A stretch of DNA of 64,000 nt from Chromobotia macracanthus (Eukaryota; Chordata; Actinopteri; Cypriniformes; Botiidae), in contig JAZGTH010000008.1 of NCBI GenBank assembly GCA_036877525.1, positions 7,109,001 through 7,173,000 of the forward strand, read 5' to 3'. The translations under genes were made by a program, and so were the position numbers. The notes under the pieces were generated by a model. That model searched no databases. It had not been told where the DNA came from and saw only the letters and a program-made list of their open reading frames with translations. Shown one piece after another: positions 47,953 through 60,406 of the stretch (its first letter is position 1; each line of letters opens with the position of its first letter).

Positions 47953-50814
47953 TTATTACTGGGTCAAGTGTGCAGTAGATCTCTCCTGCCTCTCTGCAGC
48001 TCTGCACAAATGCAAAGCCCATCTTCTGCATGCCTGAATAAACAGCGTAGATCATCAGAGCCTACGACACCTAGATACTCTCCAGTAAACACAAGCCGCA
48101 AGCTATCCATATACACACACAAATGCTTTTTATAAAATCATCAAAGAAATTTAATGAAGGTTCTAATTATCTATGCAATATGCATGCTTCAGTTTTATGT
48201 TTATGCATAATTTACTTATGACATCTCTGCAGTCTGATGATACACCGTTTACTGCCAGTTGATGCACCTGTATAATCTTTATACATCATTTAATAGGATT
48301 GGGTAATATATAAAATATTCACAATCTATTCACAATGATTTTTTTTTACTATAACAAAATCTGTGTATAATTTAAACTTCAGTAGCTAAAACTGCATTAA
48401 AGCTTTCAAATAGTCAACTTTTTAGTGTTTTAATTCTGACATTTTGAATTTATCATGTTTGGCTAAAATGGCTTTCTCCATTTAAGGCATTTCAGAGTCT
48501 TCAATGTTCAATATGTTCAATATTTTTCAAATTTATACTATTTTCAAGCAAGAAACAAGGAAGCTTGACCGATTTTACAGTTGCTTGCTAAGTAGGCAGC
48601 AATTTGTCACATCCGCACAGATATGAGCCATGATAAGCTCTATTCAGTGAACGGTTTATAAGATGGCCCATAACTTTCTCTAGTCATGGAGTGCAGAACA
48701 CTGAGCAAACTGATAGTGCATGTTTGCATGACTATCCCTATTCAAATGTTGCTATTCAAGCGTTTCCCTGGGTGCCCTCAAAGAGGAAAGCATTTCATTT
48801 TGTGAAGGTCTAAGGAAACCATACACAATTATCTAGCGTTTTCATTGCTGATGTTTTGTTCACCCACCAAGATGCGATATTAGGGTCACAAATCTACACA
48901 AATTTAAGTACTAAGGAGTAGAAACACACATGTAATGGGGGTTTGAATTATATGGTGATATGTTGTCTTCCTGAAATAATGATCAAACACAGAAGCAGAG
49001 CTATTTATCAAGGCACTATGGGCAGTTTTCTCTCATCCATTACAGCAGTGTTAGCCTGCACCCTTGGTTTAAAAGCCCTTGGCTTTTAACGATTAACTCA
49101 GTCAGATAAATAGGAAATGTATTATTGATCGATAAAGCAATATTAATCTCATAACTCACGGGGAGAACACGCACACTACACTAAGTGTAAAATAATCTCT
49201 TGTTTATCCATCTTTAAGTACTTGCTAGAGGAAACTAGTGTGCTAGAATTAGTGCGCTGCAAAGGATGCTAGAATAACAACAAGCTAACTTTTCCTTCTG
49301 TGTGGTTACAACGGTCAACTGCACCCTGTCTGGCAAAAACAAAACAATTTAATAATCTAAATACAAATATATAATTCAAATAGTGTTATAATCCAAACAG
49401 TGTGACAATCACAAATATATAATGACAATCACAAACACAGGGCAGGTTAAACTGTGCCCACTGAATGCCCTCAAACTGGCAACCCACATAGTGTCCAGAC
49501 AATGAGAGAAGAATGAATAATTCACATCCTAAACAGAGACAGAGGAGCTCTTTCCAAACCTGAATCTGATACATCAGAGAGGGAGATACTGTAAGACTGG
49601 TCAATGTATGTGAGGCAGTAAAGTTTAAAGCTACAGTGGAGTTTGATTTTAATTTCCAATTTAACATGAAATATTATTGCCACATCTGTGACATTTAGCA
49701 TTTATTATTGCCACATTTATGCAAGAGCAGGGTTATAAGACCCCATCTACAGAGAAACTGTAAGGTGATTTTAACATCTTTTCTGTCACTTAACAATGCT
49801 ACCTCAATGCTAGTGTAACAGAGAGGCCTAACAGGAAGTTAGTCAAAATTCTGAGAGTTTCTGGTACAATCTGCCACCATTTCCTTCCTCTCACAGCAAT
49901 AAAGAGCTGAAGGGGTGTGAAAGTGCATTATATGTACACTGCCATGTTTTACAGAGTCTGTAATAAAGATTGATGGCCAATATATGTAGCTACTGAGATC
50001 TAACTAAAGCCACATTATAAAGCAATCTACATAAATGTTTCAGGTGCATGATATAAATATCATCAAATAAGGATATCAAATAAATATCCTATCAAAATAT
50101 ATTATGTTGTGATCAGAAACCTCAAAACAACAGTGGAATCTCCCCTCCTACTACCACATTCGAACAGTCTCCCTTTGGGCTCAGTCAGCCTTAAAATGGT
50201 GCCTTCATTTTATCTGCAAGAATGACAAACCCAAACACACTTCACGCAGTGTTTACAGTACATTACTGTAATCTAGGCTTAAGCTAATCTTTCAGCCCGA
50301 CTGCTGTGCCAAAATTACTGTTGACATGAAAAGCATATTTAAAAGTGAGAGGCAATCTCTGTCTCTATCAAGTCATGTGAGTTCTTGAGAACTTCTAATT
50401 TGAATCATCAGAGTCGTTATAAACGGAGGTTTCCAACGACAGTATTTCCATACCCAAATCTCTTGTTCTGCAGCCTGCCTTATCTAAACATCTCAACAAT
50501 GTTGAAGTGAATGATGATCTAGAAAAAACCAAAACAGACCTTGATGTAGTCATTCACATGTATTTGCTTTAGACTTCAATGTGGGAATAAACCAGCTCAT
50601 AAACCTGTTTTGAATGCATGCTACAAACATTACTGACAATTCAGCAGTTCTTTAACAACTAGCACTAAAGAAAAAATTGCAAAAAAAACAAACTATTTCA
50701 CTTCCGTGCACACACTTTCGTGAGGTGCTTCTCATTTCTTGTTTTGGGTGTGAATACTCCTGTTCTCAATCCTTAATTCATCACAAACCCAACGGTCTTG
50801 CTTTCATACGCTAC

Positions 50815-50937
50815 CTTGGCTACTTGTTTTGCCTGTGGCCGACGAAAGAAGGTGGTCTTGGCAGTGAAGAAAGTGCAGTCATCACTCTCCTCGTCCAGGC
50901 TGCAGTACCCACTGCTCATGCTGTTGCTGCCGGTCAT
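50815..50937 (-). CDS. rassf5: RASSF5 alternative first coding exon (RAPL-like short isoform)
   Basis: Forty-one residues beginning MTGSNSMSSGYCSLDEE, then FTAKTTFFRRPQ, ending at an AAG/GTAGCG donor (50814-50809) in phase 0. This matches the RAPL (RASSF5 isoform C) N-terminus, which in human also begins with a Met followed by SSMSSGYCSLDEE and breaks at the same place. RAPL couples Rap1-GTP to integrin activation and to MST1 in lymphoid cells. Joined to the four 3' exons it gives 255 residues. The frame is open further upstream to 51099 but has no ATG there. The seventh residue is also a Met, with a better context (A at -3), and may be used. Confidence 0.93.
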
Positions 50938-51640
50938 TTGCGGGGTCGGATCCAGTTTGAGAGATTCGGTGTCCACCCTGTGGTGGGCTTCAGGGGACCA
51001 GATGCACCATTCCAGGCTCCAAGGGTGGGAAGGGACTGATGGGATGGGAGCAGGGGACCACAGATGAAGGGCCAGAGCTCCACATGCAACCGGAAACAAG
51101 ACGGCACACCGAAACGTCAGGCTGTCGTTCAGCGGCGTGCACGTTCAGAGAAGAGCGTGTGAGCGTCACGGCCGGTATCTGATGATCAGTTCCTGTTTCC
51201 ACAGGTCATAAAAAGGCAGTGGCAAAAAAAGTAGATTCTCTCTCTCTATTTAGACGACAGCCCAGTGGCTTACATTGACAGTCACAGTGAGCACCGCTTG
51301 TTCATGGAACAAGAAAATTAGCCCAGTGTGGAGGAAAGGCATGTCTCTGCAGATGAATTGTCTTGTATCAGCATCTAGCAACTCACAAGCAGTCACACAA
51401 GGTTGATGTAAAAAGCTCCTGAGCTCTGAAGATCTCCTGAAAAGGTTTAGTGGACATTACGTTGAAGATCCCTGCAGCTGGATGAGACAGATGCGAGAGC
51501 CTCCGGTCCACACTGAAGCTGCGGCAGCTGCTAGAGAGAAGCCAGCTAAATCAACCTGCTTCTTTCTGCCTCACAGTGACTGAGAAAGCAGAGAAGTGAC
51601 GTACTGCACCTCCCTCCCTTCCTCTTCTCACACCAGCACA
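50938..51640 (-). promoter_or_regulatory. rassf5: Putative internal rassf5 promoter and 5' leader
   Basis: The region just upstream of the RAPL-like ATG must contain its leader and promoter, since a splice acceptor is not needed for a first exon. It is locally richer in GC and CpG than the flanking introns. A CRE-like TGACGTAC lies at 51597-51604 and pyrimidine-rich CTTCCTCTT runs follow. A long GA tract lies about 200 bp further up. The start site is not determinable. Confidence 0.45.
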
Positions 51641-51803
51641 CACGCTCTCTCTCTCTCCCTCTCTCTCTTGCTTACTCTACCATCTGTGGTTGGGTCTGTT
51701 ATCTGCCTACAAGCTTACTCAAACACCCTCTCCCCCTCCCTCCTCCACAATCGCTCTTCCTGCATGAAACTGCTCTTTGCTCAACTAAACATACTTCCCA
51801 ATG

Positions 51804-51808
<5 letters not shown>

Positions 51809-51871
<63 letters not shown>
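51809..51871. repeat. (AG)n microsatellite
   Basis: About 30 AG units, a homopurine tract some 870 bp upstream of the RAPL-like ATG. The Ser/Leu and Arg/Glu frames predicted across it are repeat translations. Confidence 0.97.
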
Positions 51872-51875
<4 letters not shown>

Positions 51876-52618
51876 AAAAGACCTCTGCATGTTCTAGAGG
51901 CTATTTTACATAGCACCTGATATGCAAAGTGTATCAGACACTCCCTAATGGCAGGCAGCATGAATATTAGTAAATGGAACACTGCCATTAATACAAGTTA
52001 TTTGCAATACAAAAAAAACCCTGTATACACACAAAAAGCCTTTGTATTTCTCCATACTTGTTTATAGCACTTATTATATAGCTTTTTATTATATAGCTTT
52101 ATAAAATAAAAAAATTGTACATTTAATATTTTTTACATCTTCATTAGTTTATGTGAGCAGCAAGAGACTGTGGAGCGTTTGAGCTACATAAAATTAGCAC
52201 AGCTATGTAGGAAACCGTCTGGGACAATTGTCTATTATACAGTCTAGTCATCATTATGACAAAATATATGATCACAAGCTGACACGACTGACCAATCAAA
52301 ATTGAGTATTCCAGAGAACAGTGTAATAAGCTTTCAAAAGCCACAGGTAGAACTCAAAAGCCGTAACAGATCATCATTACGGCTGCACGGTTGTTCTATA
52401 AATAATTCATCACACTGTAATGTCCCTGCTGCCTTTCCACTGTAAAGTGATGAACCATCTCCCACTAATACAAATGCACAATGCATCTTTATTTGTAGTG
52501 CAATTTACATAGAACTTTAAGTAGATAAATGACGCTGTACCATTACATGATAACAATAACACTAAACCATTAAGAACTGACATAAATTAAACCTCAAAGC
52601 ACTCACAAACACAAACAC

Positions 52619-52651
<33 letters not shown>

Positions 52652-55600
52652 TACAAATACACATAGACACACACACACACACACATTTGAAGGCCAACAG
52701 AAATCATTAGAAAATTGTCATGACATAAGATGTACATATGTTGCTCTAGAGGTCAAAATGACAGCAACATCTGATCTCTCCTTGCGCCCATCAGGCTTTT
52801 GGTCTTAACCTTTGACCTTGACCATGGGGGCATACGACACAAAGCCCAGTTGTAGCACCAGTAAACTTTACATGTAAGTGCAAGAGGAGAAAATAAAATC
52901 ACTGTCCTATAATGGTCATTACAGAGGCTAACAACCTTTCATTTGACCAAAAACACAAGGCGTCCATCAACTACCTAATACATTTTATGGAAGTCTCAGT
53001 GGAATAAAACCCTGTGTGCTTAGCAACTACAGAATGCATCCAATTTTAAATCGTTACTATGGTAAAACAGTCTGGCAATATGCCATCTTAAAATTAGATC
53101 ATTCATCACTTCTTCCTCATTGTGTGTTTTCCTCAAGTCAGTTTCTCCAGCAGGGAAGTGATTCCTCACAGAGGGAGATGAAAGACAAGAAAGAGTTTGC
53201 CACTATAAACGAACAGAGGTTGAAAGCCACTTCATGTTTCCCTCATCAGCTTTATTAAATTCTCATTGAACACTGTACCGAGCCACAATTCTGCCATTTT
53301 ATTTCATTACAGAGGAGGCTTCTCATGACCTGCACTATATATTAAGTCTATACCCATAAACCCTGATGGCTGCTTTGGTGCCTCACCAACAGAAGACATA
53401 AAAACATCATCACTAGCAGCTCATGACAAATTACCTAAAGCTGTGGCCTTGGGTCCAATTATCATAATCAATGAGTGGCTGAACACTTCTTGGTTCAGTC
53501 GATATCCAAACCCACTGGGGGGAAACAGGGTTCTTTTTGGGCTACTGTCAATACACCCCAATTAATTTCCACTATCTTTTCCCTCCAAAGAGTTTGTAAG
53601 GGGGTTTATGCAATTGCCCAGAAAAACGTAATCAATACCATGGATGGATGGAGCGAGCAAAATCAAAGGAAAATCGGCAGCATAAAAGAGACACACCGAA
53701 ACTGAGAGGCCGAAATGGACAGGCTAACTACTGCAGCCCCTCCTGCGACGTTTCATCACATAAAATGTGAGTGGAAAAGCCTCATTTATCACTGGTGAAT
53801 ACAGGCTCTTAAGTTGCCTCTCTGCCTTATGAAATATGGAATGAAGGAGCCATTCATGTATTTATAGACAGCTCAGGGCATTGTGGGTAATCAATGTCTC
53901 TGACAATGGTAATGCATCTCACACAGGGGTATAAGATGCCTCTCACAATCACAAGCATTTTACTCCTCAGGATAGCAGAAAGCTGTGTATTTTTCCTTCA
54001 ATTTTTGCCCTAAACGTTCACTCTGGTAATTGGTTTGGTATTGTGTAGGTGTCACAATCTGTAAAGGGAAACCGGAGACATGGACAGATCATGACAATGA
54101 CACTTAAGTCCTATACACTGGACTCAGCTCTTGTTACACAGTGGTGTTAAATGTGGTTGGGGTACAGCTATGACACTTCTGTCCCTCCTTCTCACACCTT
54201 GTTAAATAATACAGACAGTTTCTGGTTCCACACTTGGTGATGAACAATGTGTGGAGAAGAACCAGCCTTGGCTCAGTGGTTTGTATAACTTGAAATCATC
54301 CATGTAACTATATACTTTTATTAGCACCTACAGTATTGATCATTCTCAGAGCTGTAGAGGTTAGGTGCAGAGGCAGAAAGAGGAACCACTCTGTGTAGCC
54401 ATATTTGGTACATACACTTCCTGTGGAGTAACAAGCATAACTGCTCACTATCATGTGTGTTTTTGTATATGTGAGTAAGTCTGTGCTGTTCCCACGGTAT
54501 TCTGCAAAAAGCTCATGTAATGAAATATTACAATTTATTCTTTCTGCTTTTTTCATTTCTTTCAGCTTATTTTCCAAGCTGTTTGTGGGACTCTACATCC
54601 ACAGTGTTTTGTTTTACAGGCAGTTCTAAAGTGAGTGTGGAGTTAAATTAGGCTTGCCTGCTCATTCCTGAAAACCATGCAAGGCTTTCACAACCATGGA
54701 ATGTGTGTGTGTGTGGGCATGGGCAGATTTCATAATTGGTGTGCAGAGATGTAGTAAAGCACATTTACACCCTGCTCTGTGTGGGCTGTCTCGGTCAAAA
54801 AGGAGGGAAAGAAAATGACAGAAACAGAATCGATACAATATATTTATAGTACTTATAGCCTATATATTGTATATAGTAGCACAAAGACAAACAGCACAGG
54901 AAGTGGGGGCATAGTCTTTCAGAGAAAACATGAAATGGCATCCACCAACTGATTGAATCACGCAGATGTCATGTGACATGTCATGATTTGAATTCAACTT
55001 TACCATAATCTGAAAAACTCTTGATATATATACATTGTATAATACATTGGTGATATCTAAAAGATGCTATGATGAGATGGCAAAGCTGATAAAAATTTGT
55101 GTCTCTGGCACATTCAAATAAATAAAACAATGAATGTTTTTCTTATTTCTCTGGCTGCTGAGGTGGCTTGAGGTAGCTGCAGTGCATGCTACACCAAAAA
55201 AAACTGTGTGTGTTTGCTGTGTGCGTGCGTGTACACACCCGAGGACAGGAAAAGGAAGTGTATAAGAGATGACAACAGCCTATCTTCAGTACCATACACA
55301 AGTCAAAGCCGATGAGCCGTCCAACAGCTGAGGAAACAAACCTCACAAACAAACCCTCAACACACGGTCAACAACACTCATAACCCATAAACTGGCAGAA
55401 AATAATAATGGCTTCTGTAATCGTGCTAATGTATTCATATGTGTGCCTGATGTTGCAGACCCCATAGTAGATCCCAGAAGCTCTATCCAATCAGTTAATC
55501 TTGTTTGGGGGCCAGAGGGATGTTAAAAACTGGAAGTATACTGTAAACACAACCTCAGGGTGGAGAACTGCCTTAGCTAATGGTGGTCTTCCTTTCTCTG

Positions 55601-57781
55601 CCTTCTGTAACATTCTGACTGGAGGGTGGTGTTGTTTTTGAGGCTACCATGTGTGAAAGGTATTCTGAGCCTAATGCTAAAGCTGAAATGAGGTTCTGAC
55701 ACTAATGTTTTGAGGGCACAGGGGGAAAAAGGAGGGCCGGCGTACTGTGCTTGCATGATATGAGGGAAATTAGGGTAATGTGCATGAAGAACATTTTGTA
55801 TTCTCGTGAAACCAAAATAAGGAAAGAGAGAAGAGAAAGAGACAGACATAGAAAGACAGTGAGAGTTAGCGCAAGAGAGAGAGTTAAAGGTTTGTATAAT
55901 ACACTAAAGAGGGATGACGGGACATTTTCACCTAAAAATAACAGCAAAAAGTAGTGATGGAGTGTACTTATTCCCTTTGAAAGACAAAACATCTAACCAG
56001 CTCTTTAGTTTAGATTTTTATTCTGTATACATACAAACAAAGCAATTACAAACGCACTAACAGGCGGAAAATGGCAGTATAACAACAGCAGTGATCTTTA
56101 AGCCATGCCCTTGAGACACAAACACACACAATCTCTATGGCTCATCTACATAAGGTCAATGGTCCTCCCCCAGTCCCCTGGCACTGGTGTGGCTGTGAAA
56201 GAGCTTTGTTTAAATAGATGCTGCTGGTTGCAAAGGTCTGTAAAGTCCCTATAGTCTAAGGAATCCAGCTGATTGCTCTTCATTGTAATTAAGTTATGAG
56301 GCACTCTACAGGCAGTCTGTATTTCCAGTGTCTGCCTGGGCTCAGAACAGAGGGTCTCTCAGGTGTGTTTAAATGGTAATGAAGATCATTTCATTGAGCT
56401 TTTTCCAGACTTGGATTTTTGCACAATGGATGCCAATATAATCTCTGTATCTTCTATTCATTCATATCCATTTGGAAAACCAAAAAGAATAATAACGAAA
56501 ACACTTTCTATTTAGTAATAGAAAAAAGTAATTGCTTTGATTTTTTTAAACAAAACAATTTAATGTTTTTGTAGAAAAATTAAGTTAAAAACCCTTCGTC
56601 TCATTGTGTGTTTTAATTTTAAAATGGACATGGAATAAATATAGCTGGAGATACATGGATTTACACAGACTCAATGGGACAGACCTCCGAAAGCCTTAAA
56701 TTGAGTTACTTGTGTAAGGGATGTCTCATGTGCTTTGTTGCAAATGATACTCATTTAGAACCTCTGACATCCACATGCTCATGTAATGGAGGCATTCACA
56801 TGCAAATCACACTGCAGAAGAGCTAAACCCTCAGCATAATAAATATGTGAAAGTCTGCCTCGGGTGGTCAGGCTTGGAATAACAGTCAATCGTACATGAG
56901 CTCATAATGTATATATATTTACCACAATCTTTCATTCTGTGTAGCTGCATCAAATCAGCGATACAATCTGTAGTTTCCTGCCCTATGCGTAAAAACCACT
57001 AATGTGAAATTTAATTTCCGTTTAGAAATACCCATAATGCCCTTGCTGACAGCTTCCTATTCAACACCTCTCAATCTCTATGCAACAGAGGCCAGCTGGG
57101 TTTGCTTTTTTCCTGATTTAAAAAAAATACAAAGCGGCAAGAGGGGCCCCTAAATTAGACAGACAGACAGACTGCCACCACAAGAGATATGTTGGACATA
57201 AAGCCCGTTTTAATGAAAGACAACACAAACAGAAAGAGGTTGTTGTATCACACGCTTGTTCTACTGGATTTACTTGCTATAGTTCAATATGTGTGACTGG
57301 GTCATACAGTTCTGACATTATGGTCTCTAAGCCAGTCTATTATATCATATGCCTTAATGCGGAAAGTGTGAGATCACCTAGAAAGTGGGGCAAAAGTAAT
57401 TGCATGTGTGTATGTGTGCCTGTGTCTGAGTGTTGCTAAGGACAGTGTGCCCCAGGCAGACTCATGCCGCTCGTCCTCAGTCCTGACTCTGCTGTCACTT
57501 CCTGTGTACCTGAGACCAAACTCATTGCCACTGTAATATGCAGTCATGCATCAGAGAAGCAGTTGAGCCGAGGCTAATGTGCCCCAGTAAAGCAATTTCT
57601 CTTAAACTATCACATCTTCAGAATTTGATGCTCTTTCTGTGACTCTGAAAAATGGCACACTTCCCTAACAAAACAAGACTTAATGGTACCATGATATTAC
57701 TATGTTTCTTAGACATAGCAGCATGGAGGAGCTCTTACTCTCTCACATCCTCATAATGTGTGAAAAGCACTAGTAACTCAC
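51872..57781 (-). other. rassf5: rassf5 intron between the C1 exon and the internal promoter
   Basis: About 6 kb with no recognisable exon. Besides the imperfect CA microsatellite I see no clear repeat family. Much of 53.0-57.5 kb is non-repetitive in appearance, which would suit conserved regulatory sequence, but I cannot test conservation here. Confidence 0.6.
52609..52684. repeat. Imperfect (CA)n microsatellite
   Basis: CA dinucleotides interrupted by single changes (CAAACA, CATACA, CATAGACA) in the rassf5 intron. Confidence 0.9.
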
Positions 57782-57912
57782 CGTCTCCTGAGGGTTTGTG
57801 GAGCTGGGCCTCTCTGGAGTGGTGGTAGACTCATTCTCCGTCTGATGGTCTAGTTGGTTGCAGTCCAGCTGAACAAGCCCCTGACACTCCAGATGACATG
57901 TGTAGCTGCAGT
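57782..57912 (-). CDS. rassf5: RASSF5 long-isoform exon, second half of C1 zinc finger
   Basis: A 131-nt exon from a GGCCCTCAG acceptor (57914-57913) to a GTGAGT donor (57781-57776). It completes a split codon, then reads CSYTCHLECQGLVQLDCNQ and a Ser/Thr/Pro-rich stretch ending NPQET in phase 0. The spacing C-x4-H-x2-C-x7-C gives the last four zinc ligands of the C1 domain of NORE1A. The first half, and the proline-rich N-terminus, belong to an upstream exon not found in the window. It can splice in frame to the exon at 42500-42610. A frame continuing upstream to an ATG at 57958 runs through the acceptor and is intron. Confidence 0.92.
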
Positions 57913-58345
57913 CTGAGGGCCAGAGACACACAGGGTGCACACAGTTAACAAGAGCCATGAATCACACTGAGAAAGAGGCACAGTTCAGAGAAGCAGCGGA
58001 GCCTGCCAAAACTCCTTCAGGTCCTGAAGAAGCACCATGTTTAAAAGAGCTGGAGGGGCATCGTGTGTTTTATTCAGTGTCAGCCATGTCTATGCCCTGG
58101 AAAAAGATGCTAGAGTTGAAGATTTGTATCTGTCTCAACACATTACACTCTAAAAAAACACTCTCATGATTGAATAATGTGGACAGAACAGATTGTTGGG
58201 TTATAAATTAACCTATGCTGGGTTGTTGTAGCTATCTAGCCATGAGTTAAAACAATCCAGCATTTTTATTGTGTAGTTAACACAATAACGTGAGCTAACA
58301 GTAATAAGCAAACATTTATTAATGTTAACCTATCAAACCTGTTTG

Positions 58346-58378
58346 TCTAGACTAAGTCTAGACTAAATCTAGACTAGA
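58346..58378. repeat. 11-bp tandem repeat, 3 copies
   Basis: Three units of TCTAGACTAAG, TCTAGACTAAA and TCTAGACTAGA, each with a TCTAGA palindrome. Confidence 0.85.
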
Positions 58379-58675
58379 ACTGTTTAGATTAACAGCGGTT
58401 CATTTTCTCTTTAGACAGAATGTCTGGTGCGGACTCCATATAAACATCAATTACGTAAAAGAATTCAGTCATGTGTTATCACACATACAATTAATACACA
58501 ATAATAGCTCTGTTAAACAGTGCTCCATTCATTCAACATCTGCTTAAAAACAGATCTGAACCCCCAAGCTAGATGTTTGTTTAATCAAAAGATTTTTATG
58601 TATTTCAGTACTATCAAAAAAAATAGAAACCATCATTACCGTGATGCCCATGATCCGCCACAGTATTGTTGTCTG

Positions 58676-58894
58676 TGGCGCCATCTAGCGTCTAATAATG
58701 TCTAAAACGTCGCACGCTTTTAGGACGAACAGTAAAGTTAATGAGAAATAGAAGGGAATCATTTCATTTCTCTTTCTTGAATATTGAATCTTATACACCA
58801 AAAATAAAATGTAGAGGAAAGATCTCAAGCTAAGCTAAATTATTGTATTTAAAAATGGCTATATTTAAAAAAGGTCAATCAACAGATGGCGCCA
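58676..58894. promoter_or_regulatory. Inverted pair of AGATGGCGCCA motifs (CTCF/YY1-like)
   Basis: TGGCGCCATCT at 58676-58686 and AGATGGCGCCA at 58884-58894 are exact inverse complements about 200 bp apart in otherwise AT-rich intron. Each resembles a CTCF core with two mismatches, and also the YY1 motif AAGATGGCGGC with small changes. Confidence 0.35.
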
Positions 58895-60067
58895 AAGAGC
58901 AACATCAAAAAGTTAATGGTTAATGTTAATGAATAAGGTTACTAAAGGCTTGGAACAGACAGCTGCTGCTCATCGTCTGCCAAGAAACTTTTCATTAACA
59001 CGAGCATTCATTTTTCCCCTTCCACATGCCCATCCGGTGCCCTTTTCCATGTTTTGGCTTTGGAAACTAGCATATCAAAGAAAACAAGCAAGCTTTCCAG
59101 ATTCCCACACCAAGTTTTCATTAAGCATCATAACGCAGAGAACAAAATGACCTCAGCGCAGAAGACAAATTCAACACAACTAAAAGAAAGCAGCAATTTT
59201 TTTTCTCTAAGCATCCATATTCACTGCTCACAGCCGCACGGTAACCAAGGAAACAACACTCTGCACCGCTGGATATTCTCCAGCACTGGCTGACCATGAT
59301 TTTACATGACATTACGTCCCGCAGTGAGAGCTGAACAGTCAGGGTTATTCATATGCGGCAAAAGCTTATTCTCTTCTACTAGTCTGTGGTCTATAGCAAG
59401 TGTTAAAGTGACAGACATGGAGTCTTTGTTTACCTTTTGTTTTGCTTTAAAGCCACTGTGGTTGTGTATCTGTGTCCAAACACCAACATCACAGCTGAGG
59501 CACAATGAGTGTGACAGATGTCAAGAGTGAATGCTGATTGATTATCAGGGGATTGGTAATCAGGGCCAAACACATTGCCACAGTCTGCAAGGAGGTGCAG
59601 ATCTCTGTGAAAGGAGATTAAGAACACAACAAGGCCCTACAAAACACAGATAACACGTGGAAAAAGAACGTCACGTTTTTCGGTGTGTCACAGCAACTCC
59701 AAAATATCATTGTTCAGGGGAGTGTTGAGCATGACTCTGAGAAAGAGTGTCCAAAGCAAACACTGATTCAGGGTCAGGAAATGCATTATGGGAGAAGGTG
59801 AGGCTTCCGTCCGGCTGTGCCTCTCACCTTCAACCTTAGCTCGATATCAACAGTGCAGTTTAATTCAACACCCTGATAACTTCACACAGTGATAGTACGG
59901 GAACTACTTTTAAACAAGAATAGTTAAATTGCATGCAGCTGTAATCAGGTAGAGGATAAAATAAAGGGTAAAAAACTATTTATTTTTAAACCAGCAGAGA
60001 TGAGATTCATTCAGCAAATAGTGACCAAATAGAAGCCAAAATCATGGGCTTTGATGAAGCAGTGCTG

Positions 60068-60406
60068 CAGCTAACAGGAAACTTCTCAGAACATTGGCTT
60101 ATGTTCTCTAAAAATTCTCTTAAAGTTATCAAAAAACATTCTTGCAGTAACATTAGTTGAACTTTTTTAAAATTAGTATCATTATGTATCACGTTATTCT
60201 TAAATTGTTAGGGACACATTTTTTAAAAGCTATATAATTAAAAAAAGTCTTAATACTGTTCCTATAATGAAGCAATAACATTAATACAACGTCTTAGAGA
60301 ATGGACATTCTGGACATTCCTAAAACTTTCATAGTAACAGTTTTAACATTTTTGTTACTTAATGGAAACATTACAGAAACGTTCTTACAACCTCAAATTG
60401 TTGGGT
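60068..60406 (-). mobile_element. MITE-like element, family A, minus orientation
   Basis: It starts CAGCTAACAGGAAACTTCTC and ends with CGTTCTTACAACCTCAAATT, the reverse complement of the start of the 18011 copy. The interior blocks TCTTAAAGTTATCAAAAAAC and TTTTTGTTACTTAATGGAAA keep the family order. Both termini have lost a few bases. Confidence 0.75.

Larger units (their letters stand above)
42611..50814 (-). other. rassf5: rassf5 intron downstream of the RAPL-like first exon
   Basis: An 8.2-kb intron for the short isoform and part of the larger intron for the long one. It contains a (GT)14 tract (43172-43200), a family A MITE copy (46877-47098), a short CT run (47934-47952), and two related segments near 41761-41845 (outside, in the previous intron) and 45218-45298 sharing a GGTGATGTCATC core. 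A Lys/Ser/Gly-rich plus-strand frame at 43637-43954 has no recognisable domain. Confidence 0.7.

Noticed and set aside
50938..51099. N-terminal extension of the RAPL-like exon
   Set aside because: The frame is open to 51099 but begins with TTG and has no ATG before MTGSNS; human RAPL starts at the equivalent Met.
51699..51988. Ser/Leu-rich frames
   Set aside because: Translations of the AG/CT microsatellite.
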